Below are positions 1-8,348 of a stretch of 64,000 nucleotides of DNA, piece after piece; positions within the stretch are counted from its first letter, which is position 1, and every line of letters starts with the position of its first letter. The notes beneath the pieces were generated by a model. It was not told where the DNA came from. It did not search any database and saw nothing but the letters and a program-made list of their open reading frames with translations. This DNA is from JALYUM01 sp036688685 (GTDB lineage: Bacteria > Pseudomonadota > Gammaproteobacteria > Burkholderiales > Burkholderiaceae_D). The stretch covers positions 124,001 to 188,000 of the forward strand of contig NZ_JAQQPS010000009.1 in the NCBI RefSeq assembly GCF_036688685.1, read 5' to 3'. A program made the position numbers and the translations under genes.

Positions 1-238
1 CAAGTTCAACCAGGCCGTGTTTGCCAATGGCGCACTGCGCATTGGCGAGGGCCTGTGGAAATTCGGCGACCGCATGGTCATCGACGGCTTCCTGGTCAAC
101 GGCAGCGCAAAATTGGTGGGCTGGTTCTCAAGCATGGCGCGTACGTTCCAGACCGGCTACCTCTATCACTATGCTTTCGTGATGGTCGCAGGGGTACTGG
201 CAACGCTGCTGTACTTCTTCCCGTTCTGGCACGCTTAA
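1..238 (+). CDS. nuoL: NADH-quinone oxidoreductase subunit L, C-terminal end (partial)
   Basis: The reading frame is open from the left edge to a TAA at 236-238, giving about 78 residues that end in a hydrophobic segment (GYLYHYAFVMVAGVLATLLYFFPFWHA). NuoL is the distal proton-pumping, antiporter-like membrane subunit of respiratory complex I. A short hydrophobic C-terminus lying directly upstream of nuoM and nuoN is what the end of NuoL looks like in betaproteobacterial nuo operons. The start and most of the protein are outside the window, so the call rests mainly on context. Confidence 0.85.
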   Translation, partial: KFNQAVFANGALRIGEGLWKFGDRMVIDGFLVNGSAKLVGWFSSMARTFQTGYLYHYAFVMVAGVLATLLYFFPFWHA

Positions 239-254
239 TTCAGGCTAAGAAAAA

Positions 255-1754
255 ATGATGCAGTCATTGAATAATTCTAATTTGCTGAGCCTGTCGATCT
301 GGCTCCCCATCGTGTTCGGCGTGCTGATTCTGGCCGTCGGGCGCGACAGCCGTCCCGGCTTCACCCGCGTGCTGGCCCTGGTCGGTGCGCTGGCCAGCCT
401 GGCCGTCACGATCCCGCTGATCACGAACTTCGACAATGCCCACCACGGCATGCAGTTCGTCGAGTCGAGCCCATGGATCGAGCGTTTCAATATTTTCTAC
501 ACGCTCGGCGTCGACGGTTTGTCGCTGTGGTTCGTGCCGCTGACCGCGTTCATTTCGGTGATCGTCGTGATCTCGGCATGGCAAGTGATCGAAACGCGCA
601 TCGCGCAGTACATGGGCTCGTTCCTGTTGCTGTCGGGCCTGATGATCGGCGTGTTCTGCGCGCTCGACGGCCTGCTGTTCTACTTCTTCTTCGAAGCGAC
701 CTTGATCCCGATGTTCATCATCATCGGCGTGTTCGGCGGCCCGAACCGCGTGTATGCGGCATTTAAATTCTTCCTGTACACGTTCTTCGGTTCGCTGCTG
801 ACGCTGATCGCCATCATCTACCTGTACAACAAGGCAGGCGGCAGCTTCGACATCCTCGCCTGGCACAATTTGCCGCTGACGATGAAAGAGCAAGTGCTGA
901 TTTTCCTGGCCTTCCTGATGGCGTTTGCCGTCAAGGTACCAATGTGGCCAGTCCACACCTGGCTGCCGGATGCCCACGTCGAAGCGCCAACTGGCGGCTC
1001 CGTCGTGCTGGCGGCCATCATGCTGAAACTGGGCGCGTACGGCTTCCTGCGGTTCTCCTTGCCAATCGCCCCGGATGCGTCGCACTACCTGGCCGGCTTC
1101 ATGATCACGCTCTCACTGATCGCCGTGATCTACATCGGCCTGGTGGCACTGGTCCAGAAGGACATGAAAAAACTGGTAGCGTACTCCTCGATTGCGCACA
1201 TGGGTTTCGTCACGCTCGGTTTCTTCATCTTCAATGAAATCGGCATGCAGGGCGGCATCGTGCAAATGATCTCGCACGGCTTTATCTCCGGCGCCATGTT
1301 CCTGTGCATCGGCGTGCTGTATGACCGCGTTCATTCGCGTGAAATCGCCGCCTACGGTGGCGTGGTCAACCGCATGCCGAAGTTCGCTGCCTTCGTGGTG
1401 CTGTTCTCGATGGCCAACTGCGGCTTGCCAGCCACCTCCGGTTTCGTCGGCGAGTTCATGGTCATCATGGGCGCGGTCCAGTTCAATTTCTGGATTGGCC
1501 TGCTGGCTGCCACCGCCCTGATCCTGGGCGCGGCGTACTCGCTGTGGATGGTCAAGCGCGTCATCTTCGGCAAGGTTGCCAACCACCACGTGGACGAACT
1601 GACCGACATCAACAAGCGCGAATTCTTCATGTTCGCGCTGCTGGCGATCGGCGTGATGGTGATGGGCCTGTACCCGGCGCCATTTACGGACACGATGCAG
1701 GTATCGGTTTCCGACCTGCTGCAACACGTCTCGATCAGCAAGCTGCCTCAATAA
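255..1754 (+). CDS. nuoM: NADH-quinone oxidoreductase subunit M
   Basis: NuoM is an antiporter-like inner-membrane subunit of complex I that couples NADH:quinone electron transfer to proton pumping. The 499-residue protein is almost entirely transmembrane helices, as usual for NuoM. It carries the conserved acidic helix segment FFEATLIPMFIIIG, whose Glu is the essential TM5 glutamate of the family, and the broken-helix motif AFAVKVPMWPVHTWLPDAH with its pumping-channel Lys. Two tandem ATG codons (255, 258) can start it; the gene follows nuoL by 16 bp and precedes nuoN by 6 bp, so it is clearly in the nuo operon. Confidence 0.98.
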   Translation: MMQSLNNSNLLSLSIWLPIVFGVLILAVGRDSRPGFTRVLALVGALASLAVTIPLITNFDNAHHGMQFVESSPWIERFNIFYTLGVDGLSLWFVPLTAFISVIVVISAWQVIETRIAQYMGSFLLLSGLMIGVFCALDGLLFYFFFEATLIPMFIIIGVFGGPNRVYAAFKFFLYTFFGSLLTLIAIIYLYNKAGGSFDILAWHNLPLTMKEQVLIFLAFLMAFAVKVPMWPVHTWLPDAHVEAPTGGSVVLAAIMLKLGAYGFLRFSLPIAPDASHYLAGFMITLSLIAVIYIGLVALVQKDMKKLVAYSSIAHMGFVTLGFFIFNEIGMQGGIVQMISHGFISGAMFLCIGVLYDRVHSREIAAYGGVVNRMPKFAAFVVLFSMANCGLPATSGFVGEFMVIMGAVQFNFWIGLLAATALILGAAYSLWMVKRVIFGKVANHHVDELTDINKREFFMFALLAIGVMVMGLYPAPFTDTMQVSVSDLLQHVSISKLPQ

Positions 1755-1760
1755 AACGGT

Positions 1761-3281
1761 ATGAATCCAATGACCCCTATCATTACTGAAGCACCCAATC
1801 TTGCGCCGGTGTCCGCCGAGATCTTCCTGCTGATCGCGGCTTCCGCGATCCTGCTGATCGACATGTTCCTGAAAGGGGAGAAGCGCACGCTGACGTACGT
1901 GCTCTCCCTGCTGACCCTGGTTGGCTGCGCATTCTTCAGCTTCATGGACTACAACGCCGGCACCACCACCTACACGTTCTACAATATGTATGTGTCGGAC
2001 CCGATGGGCAACCTGCTGAAACTGTTCACCTACCTGGCCGTCGGCGTCACGCTGATCTACTCGCGCCAGTACGCCACCGAACGTGGCATGACCAGCGGTA
2101 ACCTGGGCGGCGAGTTCTACGTCCTTGCGCTGTTCTCGCTGCTGGGCCAGATGATCATGATCTCTGGTAACAACATGCTGTCGATTTACCTGGGCCTGGA
2201 ACTGATGTCGCTGTCGCTGTATGCGCTTGTCGCCTTGCGCCGTGATCACGCTGTCTCGACCGAAGCTGCGATGAAATACTTCATTCTCGGCGCGCTGGCA
2301 TCCGGCTTCCTGCTGTACGGTATTTCGATGATTTACGGTGCTACTGGTTCGCTGGACCTGACGCAAATCTACAAAGTCGCCAACTCGCACAGCGCGAACC
2401 CGACCATCCTGGTGTTCGGTCTGGTGTTCATTGTTGCCGGTCTGGCCTTCAAACTGGGCGCCGTACCATTCCACATGTGGGTGCCTGACGTCTACCAAGG
2501 TTCGCCAACGGCAGTCACGCTGCTGCTGGGCGGCGCGCCGAAGCTGGCCGCGTTCGCGATGGTGTTGCGTATTCTTGTCGAAGGCTTGCTGCCGATGGCG
2601 TATGACTGGCAACAGATGCTGATGGTGCTGGCCGTGGCCTCGCTGGCAATCGGCAACTTGACCGCAATCGCCCAAACCAATATCAAGCGCATGCTGGCGT
2701 ACTCGACCATTGCGCAAATGGGTTTTGTCCTGCTGGGCCTGATGGCTGGCGTGGTCGGTGGACCTGAAAACGGCAACGCCAGCGGCGCCGCCGGCGCCTA
2801 CAGCGCCGCCATGTATTACTCGATCACCTACGTGTTGACCACGCTGGGCAGCTTCGGTTTGATCATGATGTTGGCGCGTTCCGGTTTCGAAGCCGAACAA
2901 CTGGCCGACTTCAAGGGCATGGCGCGCCGTTCGCCATGGTTCGCCGTGGTCATGACGGTGTTGATGTTCTCGCTGGCCGGCGTGCCGCCAATGATGGGCT
3001 TCATGGCGAAATGGTCGGTACTCCAGGCCGTGGCGTCGTCGGGCCAGATCTGGCTCGCCGTCGTTGCCGTCATGTTCTCGCTGATCGGTGCCTTCTACTA
3101 CCTGCGCGTCGTAAAAACGATGTGGTTCGACGAAGCCGTCGACGCCACCCCGATCAACACGCCGCTGGACATGCAGGTCGCCCTGTCGATCAATGGCGTC
3201 GCCATCGTGCTGCTGGGCCTGATGCCGGGTTCGCTGCTGGGCGCGTGCATGAACGCGATGACCAAAACGCTGGGTTCGTAA
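1761..3281 (+). CDS. nuoN: NADH-quinone oxidoreductase subunit N
   Basis: NuoN is the third antiporter-like proton-translocating membrane subunit of complex I and is normally the last nuo gene. The 506-residue product is polytopic, contains the family segment [21 protein letters not shown] with the conserved channel Lys, and the [16 protein letters not shown] helix with its conserved Glu. It begins at ATG 1761, 6 bp after nuoM, and is followed within 5 bp by the DUF2818 gene, so all are probably on one transcript. Confidence 0.98.
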   Translation: MNPMTPIITEAPNLAPVSAEIFLLIAASAILLIDMFLKGEKRTLTYVLSLLTLVGCAFFSFMDYNAGTTTYTFYNMYVSDPMGNLLKLFTYLAVGVTLIYSRQYATERGMTSGNLGGEFYVLALFSLLGQMIMISGNNMLSIYLGLELMSLSLYALVALRRDHAVSTEAAMKYFILGALASGFLLYGISMIYGATGSLDLTQIYKVANSHSANPTILVFGLVFIVAGLAFKLGAVPFHMWVPDVYQGSPTAVTLLLGGAPKLAAFAMVLRILVEGLLPMAYDWQQMLMVLAVASLAIGNLTAIAQTNIKRMLAYSTIAQMGFVLLGLMAGVVGGPENGNASGAAGAYSAAMYYSITYVLTTLGSFGLIMMLARSGFEAEQLADFKGMARRSPWFAVVMTVLMFSLAGVPPMMGFMAKWSVLQAVASSGQIWLAVVAVMFSLIGAFYYLRVVKTMWFDEAVDATPINTPLDMQVALSINGVAIVLLGLMPGSLLGACMNAMTKTLGS

Positions 3282-3285
3282 TCGG

Positions 3286-3594
3286 GTGGATGTTTCCATC
3301 GCAAGCTGGTTGGTGATCGCCGTCGCACTGGCCTTTGCCAACCTGCCGTTTGTCAACGATGCCATCTTCGGCGTCGTGCCGTACCGGGGCGGGCGGCGCA
3401 AGCCGTTTCCGCTGCGCTTCGTCGAGCTGATCGTTCTATACTTCATCGTTGGCGCCATCGCGTACGGGCTCGAGGCGCGCATCGGCAATGTCTTCATGCA
3501 AACCTGGGAGTTTTACGCCATCACCGGCTGCCTGTTTCTGGTGCTGGCGTTCCCGGGTTTCGTCGTGCGCTATCTGCGCAAGCAACGCCCGTAG
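3286..3594 (+). CDS. DUF2818 family small membrane protein
   Basis: This 102-residue protein has three predicted membrane segments (about residues 5-25, 43-62 and 72-94) and a short basic C-terminus. It resembles the DUF2818 family, which in betaproteobacteria is commonly found immediately after nuoN. The start is a GTG at 3286, only 4 bp past the nuoN stop, so translation is probably coupled. Its role is unknown; the fixed position suggests a complex I assembly or stability factor, but that is inference from context only. Confidence 0.8.
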   Translation: MDVSIASWLVIAVALAFANLPFVNDAIFGVVPYRGGRRKPFPLRFVELIVLYFIVGAIAYGLEARIGNVFMQTWEFYAITGCLFLVLAFPGFVVRYLRKQRP

Positions 3595-3616
3595 TCAACC
3601 TTAACCTTGGACTTTC

Positions 3617-4174
3617 ATGGACTCTCACCTCAAAGAAACGCGCATTGACGGCGAGACCGTTTACGAAGGTGGCTTTCTCAAGGTCACGCGCGACCGCGTC
3701 AGTCTGCCGGATGGCAAGCTGACTAACCGCGAGTACATCCGCCATCCGGGCGCGGTGGTCATCCTGCCGCTGTTCGAGGACGGCACCGTGCTGCTCGAAC
3801 GCCAGTTCCGCTATCCGCTCGACCGGGTGTTCATCGAATACCCAGCCGGCAAGATCGACGCCGGCGAAGACCACCTGGCCTGCGCCAAACGCGAACTGCA
3901 GGAGGAGACCGGCTACACGGCCACCGACTGGCATTTCCTGTGCACGATCCACAATGCGATCGCGTATTCCGACGAGCACCTCGACATCTACCTGGCGCGC
4001 GACTTGACGGCCGGTCCTGCGCAACTCGACGCCGGCGAATTCCTCGACACCTACACTGCCACCGTGCCCGAGCTGCTGGCGCAAGTGAAAAGCGGCGCCA
4101 TCACCGATGTGAAAACCGTCATCGGTACCTTCTGGCTCGAGAAAATCCTGGCCGGCGACTGGAAGCCCGCCTAA
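3617..4174 (+). CDS. NUDIX hydrolase, ADP-ribose pyrophosphatase-like
   Basis: A 185-residue NUDIX hydrolase. The Nudix box matches GX5EX7REUXEEXGU exactly: the G of GKIDAGED, then E, then RELQEETGY near residues 77-99. Such enzymes cleave nucleoside diphosphates linked to another moiety with Mg2+ bound by the box glutamates. The preceding sequence (VILPLFEDGTVLLERQFRYP) is typical of the ADP-ribose/ADP-sugar pyrophosphatase branch, but substrate cannot be fixed from sequence. The ATG at 3617 follows DUF2818 by 22 bp, and this gene frequently ends the nuo cluster in related bacteria. Confidence 0.92.
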   Translation: MDSHLKETRIDGETVYEGGFLKVTRDRVSLPDGKLTNREYIRHPGAVVILPLFEDGTVLLERQFRYPLDRVFIEYPAGKIDAGEDHLACAKRELQEETGYTATDWHFLCTIHNAIAYSDEHLDIYLARDLTAGPAQLDAGEFLDTYTATVPELLAQVKSGAITDVKTVIGTFWLEKILAGDWKPA

Positions 4175-4176
4175 GC

Positions 4177-4863
4177 ATGAAACCATGGCTGGCGTTGGCC
4201 TTGCTGCTGGCGTGCGCGAGCGCGCAGGCGCGCACGCCGTTCCAGGTGCGCTGCGAAGACACGATCAGCAAGACGGTCTCGGTGTTGTCGTCCCAGCAAA
4301 ACGGCTACCGCATCGATACCACCCGTTCCTGGCGCACCCTGTCGCAAATGAAAGCGGGTAGCCGCGGCAGCGCCGTGCTGGGCCTGACGCGCACCGAGTC
4401 GCGCGTCTCGATTGCGGTCGGCGGCCCGATGCTGGTCGATAAAGTCAGCGGCTATGAATGCGTGGCGCCGCGCATCGACGTCGACGTCCATTACCTGCCC
4501 ATCATCATCTACATCGGCAGCGAAATTCCGGTTGACTCCTGTACCTACCGCGAAGTTCTCGCGCACGAACTGCGCCACCTCAAAGCCTATCAGGAGCATC
4601 TGCCGAAAGTGGAAGCGAAGGTGCGCGCCGCGTTGGCCAAGCGTTTTGGCAACACGCCGTTGTATGCGCCAGGCGGGCAGGCGCGCAGGCTGCTGCAACG
4701 CGAAATCGATACCCAGTGGATGCCGTACATCAAAGCGGAAATGGCGCAGGTTGAACTGGTGCAGCAGGGCATCGACTCGCCGCAAGAATATGCGCGTCTC
4801 GGCAAAGTTTGCCGCGGTGAGGTACAGTCACTTATTGGTCCGGCGCGTAAAAAGCGTGCCTGA
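4177..4863 (+). CDS. Secreted protein with an HExxH metalloprotease-like motif
   Basis: A 228-residue protein starting at ATG 4177, 2 bp after the NUDIX stop; a longer in-frame extension upstream overlaps the NUDIX gene and is ignored. The N-terminus (MKPWLALALLLACASAQA) is a clear Sec signal peptide. Near residues 127-140 is REVLAHELRHLKAYQEHL, where HELRH fits the zinc-binding HExxH of metallopeptidases. I do not recognise the family with certainty; the motif resembles DUF922-type putative Zn-proteases. The third zinc ligand cannot be assigned by eye. It is co-directional with ispD, 12 bp downstream. A periplasmic metal-dependent hydrolase is inferred, not shown. Confidence 0.65.
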   Translation: MKPWLALALLLACASAQARTPFQVRCEDTISKTVSVLSSQQNGYRIDTTRSWRTLSQMKAGSRGSAVLGLTRTESRVSIAVGGPMLVDKVSGYECVAPRIDVDVHYLPIIIYIGSEIPVDSCTYREVLAHELRHLKAYQEHLPKVEAKVRAALAKRFGNTPLYAPGGQARRLLQREIDTQWMPYIKAEMAQVELVQQGIDSPQEYARLGKVCRGEVQSLIGPARKKRA

Positions 4864-4875
4864 GAACGGTCTATC

Positions 4876-5580
4876 ATGCATGCACAATCTCATCGTTACA
4901 TCGCCCTGATTCCCGCCGCCGGCGTTGGTGCGCGGATGGCGGCCAACGGGCCGAAGCAGTATCTGACGCTGGGCGACAAACCGATGCTGCGCCATACGGT
5001 CGATGCCTTCGTCGCCAGCAAGCTGATTGCCCACACGTATATTGTGGTCAGCGCCGACGACCCGCTGATCGATACGGTCGTGCCCGCGCAAGAGCGTGTG
5101 ACGGTGCTGCGTTGCGGTGGCAGCAGCCGCATGGAGTCAGTGAGAAATGGTCTCGCGCAACTGCATGGTAGCGTCGGCGCAGATGACTGGATCCTCGTGC
5201 ACGACGCGGCCCGGCCCGGCCTCACGGCGGCGCTGATCGAACGGCTGATCACCCGCACCGGCGCGCATGCGGTGGGCAGCCTGCTCGCCTTGCCTGTCGT
5301 CGACACCGTCAAGCGCGAGGTGGCGGGGCAGGTCGACACCATCGCGCGCGATGGGCTGTGGCTGGCGCAGACGCCGCAAATGTTTCGCTATCAGTTGCTG
5401 AAAAATGCGCTGGGCGCAGTGACCGATCCCGCCACCATCACCGACGACGCCAGCGCGGTCGAAGCGCTGGGCCTGGCGCCACTGCTGGTCGAAGGCCATC
5501 CCTGCAATCTGAAAGTGACACGGCCGGACGATGTGCGCATCGCCGAGCTTTATCTTGCCAACCCTTTTCACGGAATCTAA
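4876..5580 (+). CDS. ispD: 2-C-methyl-D-erythritol 4-phosphate cytidylyltransferase
   Basis: IspD transfers CMP from CTP to methylerythritol phosphate, the third step of the MEP route to isopentenyl diphosphate. The 234-residue protein starts with the nucleotidyltransferase motif IPAAGVGARMAANGPKQYL (catalytic Arg and Lys present) and contains the signature VHDAARPGLT near residue 110. Length matches the family. It lies 9 bp before ispF, the classic betaproteobacterial pairing in which the two enzymes act in the same pathway. Confidence 0.97.
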   Translation: MHAQSHRYIALIPAAGVGARMAANGPKQYLTLGDKPMLRHTVDAFVASKLIAHTYIVVSADDPLIDTVVPAQERVTVLRCGGSSRMESVRNGLAQLHGSVGADDWILVHDAARPGLTAALIERLITRTGAHAVGSLLALPVVDTVKREVAGQVDTIARDGLWLAQTPQMFRYQLLKNALGAVTDPATITDDASAVEALGLAPLLVEGHPCNLKVTRPDDVRIAELYLANPFHGI

Positions 5581-5589
5581 AATATCATC

Positions 5590-6120
5590 ATGGCACTTGC
5601 ATCGTACAACCCGGCTCCTCCCTTTCGCATCGGCATGGGCTATGACTGCCACGCCCTGGTCGAGGGCCGCAAACTGATCGTCGGCGGCGTGACCATTCCG
5701 CATCGCCTGGGCCTGCTCGGCCACTCGGACGCGGACGTGCTGCTGCACGCAATCATCGATTCGCTGCTCGGTGCTGCGGCGCTGGGCGACATCGGCAAGC
5801 ATTTCCCCGACACCGACCCCATGTTCGCCGGCGCTGACTCGCGCACCTTGCTGCGCGAAGTGGCGCACCGGGTCGTGGCGACCGGCTACACCATCGGCAA
5901 TATCGATGCGACCATCATCGCGCAGCAGCCGAAAATGGCGCCGCACATTCCGCACATGGTTTCGCGCATCGCCGAAGACCTGGGCGTGTCGCCGCAGCAG
6001 GTGAACATCAAGGCCAAAACCAACGAGAAACTGGGCTACCTGGGCCGGGAAGAGGGGATGGCGGCGGAGTCGGTGGCAATGTTGATTCTGACCCCCGCGA
6101 AGGCGGGGTCCCATGTGTAG
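5590..6120 (+). CDS. ispF: 2-C-methyl-D-erythritol 2,4-cyclodiphosphate synthase, repeat-extended C-terminus
   Basis: IspF cyclises CDP-methylerythritol diphosphate with loss of CMP. The protein shows the metal-binding DxH in GMGYDCHAL, the signature [21 protein letters not shown] and the [14 protein letters not shown] segment. Family members are usually about 158-162 residues; this one is 176. The N-terminus carries a few additional residues before the conserved RIGMGYD. The last residues, TPAKAGSHV, come from a GC-rich hairpin repeat at 6090-6110 that has been incorporated into the reading frame. The core fold ends near AESVAMLI, so activity should be unaffected. Confidence 0.97.
   Translation: MALASYNPAPPFRIGMGYDCHALVEGRKLIVGGVTIPHRLGLLGHSDADVLLHAIIDSLLGAAALGDIGKHFPDTDPMFAGADSRTLLREVAHRVVATGYTIGNIDATIIAQQPKMAPHIPHMVSRIAEDLGVSPQQVNIKAKTNEKLGYLGREEGMAAESVAMLILTPAKAGSHV
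6090..6110. repeat. Short palindromic element fused into the ispF 3' end
   Basis: The 21-nt stretch has arms GACCCC and GGGGTC plus an inner GC/GC pair around a GAAG loop, with one bulged C. Read on + it encodes TPAKAGS; on - it gives DPAFAG and in another frame GPRLRGG, which I recognise as the peptide signatures of a widely dispersed intergenic palindromic repeat of proteobacteria. Only this copy was noticed in the window. It may also act as a weak terminator between ispF and the MFS gene. Confidence 0.6.
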
Positions 6121-6170
6121 TGTCGCGGTTGCGCCCAGTCTTGCTTCCAGAGCAGACCGGCACGCACACC

Positions 6171-7421
6171 GTGCATAAAAACGACGTCAGCGCGCAATCG
6201 TGCGATGGGTCGGCGCCTGCGCGCGGGCCTTGGCTGCTGATCCTGGCGGCGGCCGCAATCCTGATGATCACGATGGGCGCGCGCCTGACCACGGGCCTGT
6301 TCATGTCGCCGATCAATACGTCGACCGGCCTGGGCATTGCCTCGATCAGCTTTGCGCTGGCAATCGGCCAGTTCACCTGGGGCGCCGCGCAGCCGGTGTT
6401 CGGCGCGGTGGCCGACAAGTACGGCGCCGGCCGCGTGATCGTGCTGGGCGCGCTGCTGCTGGCCGGCGGCCTGGCGCTGACGCCTTTCGTCTCGACCCAG
6501 TGGGGCCTGATCGCGACCATGGGCATCCTGTCGGCTGCAGGCGCGGGGGCGGGCAGCTTCTCGATCCTGATCGGCGCCACCGCGCAGCGCCTGCCGGCCG
6601 CGCGCCGTCCCTTCGCCGCCGGCTTCGTCAATGCCGGCGGCTCGTTCGGCCAGTTCGTGTTCGCGCCGCTGATGCAGTTCATGATCGCCAGCTCGGGCTG
6701 GATCGTGGCGATGCTGACCCTGGCGGCCACCACCTTGCTGACCATCCCGCTGGCCTGGCAACTGCGCGGCAGTGCGCCGAAACCGGCGCCGCCAGTGGCC
6801 AACGCGGCCCCCGAAGCGGGCATGGGCGCGCAGGTCAAGGCGGCCCTGCGCAATCGCAGCTACCTGTGCCTGCACGCCGGCTTTTTTACCTGCGGCTTTC
6901 ATATCGCCTTCCTGGTCACCCATTTGCCGGGCGAGGTGGCCCTGTGCAACCTGGCGCCGGCCGTATCCGGCACGGCGCTGGGCCTGATCGGACTGTTCAA
7001 TATCGTGGGCAGTCTGTCGGCCGGCGCGCTCGGCACGCGCTACCGCATGAAATCGATTTTGACCGTGATGTACGCCAGCCGCGCCGTGATCATCGGCCTG
7101 TATTTGCTGGCGCCAAAAACCGCGCTGACCTTTTATATTTTTGCCGCCGCGCTCGGCCTGACCTGGCTGGCGACGGTCCCGCCGACGGCCGGTCTGGTTG
7201 GCAAACTGTTCGGCATGCGCTACCTGTCGACGCTGTTCGGCCTGACCTTGCTGTCGCACCAGATCGGCGGCTTCTTCGGTGCCTGGCTGGGCGGCCTGGC
7301 GATCGTCCACTTTGGCGACTACAACTGGATGTGGTACGCCGACATCGTGCTGGCGCTTGCCGCGGCGCTGATCAACCTGCCGATCCGGGAAGCGCATCTG
7401 GCGCAGGCGGTGCCGGCATGA
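6171..7421 (+). CDS. MFS transporter
   Basis: A roughly 416-residue major facilitator with about 12 hydrophobic segments. The MFS motif A-like loop GAVADKYGAGRVIVLG lies between TM2 and TM3, and the two six-helix halves are separated by a hydrophilic loop (RGSAPKPAPPVANAAPEAGMG). The frame is also open to a GTG at 6120 overlapping the ispF stop, but the 17 extra residues lie next to the repeat and look non-coding, so the GTG at 6171 (VHKNDVSAQ) is preferred. Substrate is unknown; no regulatory gene adjoins it. Its stop overlaps the ATG of the next gene (ATGA). Confidence 0.88.
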   Translation: MHKNDVSAQSCDGSAPARGPWLLILAAAAILMITMGARLTTGLFMSPINTSTGLGIASISFALAIGQFTWGAAQPVFGAVADKYGAGRVIVLGALLLAGGLALTPFVSTQWGLIATMGILSAAGAGAGSFSILIGATAQRLPAARRPFAAGFVNAGGSFGQFVFAPLMQFMIASSGWIVAMLTLAATTLLTIPLAWQLRGSAPKPAPPVANAAPEAGMGAQVKAALRNRSYLCLHAGFFTCGFHIAFLVTHLPGEVALCNLAPAVSGTALGLIGLFNIVGSLSAGALGTRYRMKSILTVMYASRAVIIGLYLLAPKTALTFYIFAAALGLTWLATVPPTAGLVGKLFGMRYLSTLFGLTLLSHQIGGFFGAWLGGLAIVHFGDYNWMWYADIVLALAAALINLPIREAHLAQAVPA

Positions 7422-7720
7422 CGCGTGACACCTGGGCCTATCGTGAAGTGGCGGTCGAATCGTTTGTCGATCCACGCAGCGGGATGGTCAGGATCCGTCC
7501 GATGGCAGGGCAGGCGTTCGCGCCCACGCTGGCCGTGCAGTGCGCTCGCCTGCTGCGTGACAGCTACCCGCCCGGCACCCGGTTTTTGCTGAACGCGAAG
7601 CTGACCGACCGCCTCGGCGGGCCGCATTTCCTGTATGCCTGGCACGGCGACCCGGTGCAGGTGCTCAGCGCGGCCGCGGCGAAGCGCTTCCTGCTCGCGT
7701 TCCGGCGCGGCCGCATCTGA
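7418..7720 (+). CDS. Conserved-looking small hypothetical protein
   Basis: A 100-residue soluble protein beginning at ATG 7418, overlapping the MFS stop by 4 bp, which implies translational coupling. It has no signal peptide or membrane segment. Sequence features are a segment beginning FVDPRSGMVRIRPMAGQAF and a C-terminal FLLAFRRGRI. I do not recognise the family. The much longer open frame upstream in the same phase is a shadow of the MFS gene. Confidence 0.7.
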   Translation: MTRDTWAYREVAVESFVDPRSGMVRIRPMAGQAFAPTLAVQCARLLRDSYPPGTRFLLNAKLTDRLGGPHFLYAWHGDPVQVLSAAAAKRFLLAFRRGRI

Positions 7721-7796
7721 GCCATGCCGTCGCGTGCGGGCCGCAGCCGCATAAACTGGTTACACTTGGAACTCGAACAACATCCAAGGAACCGAC

Positions 7797-8348
7797 ATGG
7801 CAACAAGAAAAATCGCAGTGATCGTGGGTAGCTTGCGCAAGGAATCGTTCAACCGCAAAGTCTGCAAGACCCTGATGCTGCTGGCGCCGCCAACACTGGA
7901 ACTGGAATTTGTCGAGATCGGCCAGCTGTCGCTCTACAACCAGGACGAAGACGACAATCCACCGGCTAACTACGTCGAGTTCCGCAACAAGATCAAGGAA
8001 TTCGATGGCGTCCTGTTTGCCACGCCGGAGTACAACCGCTCGGTGCCGGGAGCACTGAAAAACGCCCTCGATGTCGGCTCGCGTCCGTACGGCGCCAGCG
8101 CCTGGAATGGCTTGCCGTGCGCCGTGATCAGCGTCTCGCCCGGCGCCAGCGGTGGGTTCGGCGCGAATCACCACTTGCGCCAGTCGCTGGTGTTCCTGAA
8201 CATGCCGTGCCTGGCGCAACCCGAGGTGTACATCGGCGGTGTGGCCAAACTGTACGACGGCGACACCCTGACCAACGACGACACCCGCGCCTTTCTGCAA
8301 CAGTTCATCGACACCTTTGCCAGCTGGGTCGAGCGCATCGCCGATTAA
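7797..8348 (+). CDS. NADPH-dependent FMN reductase (ChrR/quinone reductase family)
   Basis: A 183-residue flavodoxin-fold oxidoreductase. The phosphate-binding loop of FMN is VGSLRKESFNRKV (residues 10-22) and the second FMN loop is TPEYNRSVPGALKNALDVGSRP (about 80-101), followed by the SVSPGASGGFGANHHLRQ segment typical of ChrR/YieF-like enzymes. These use NAD(P)H to reduce quinones, azo dyes or chromate, protecting against oxidative stress. AAGGAA sits about 8 nt before ATG 7797. Its stop codon overlaps the stop of the convergent TnsB-like gene. Confidence 0.93.
   Translation: MATRKIAVIVGSLRKESFNRKVCKTLMLLAPPTLELEFVEIGQLSLYNQDEDDNPPANYVEFRNKIKEFDGVLFATPEYNRSVPGALKNALDVGSRPYGASAWNGLPCAVISVSPGASGGFGANHHLRQSLVFLNMPCLAQPEVYIGGVAKLYDGDTLTNDDTRAFLQQFIDTFASWVERIAD

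Noticed and set aside
1113..3497. 794-codon open frame on the - strand across nuoM-nuoN
   Set aside because: It is an antisense shadow of membrane-protein genes: composition is His/Gln/Arg-rich with no domain, and it spans two well-identified genes.
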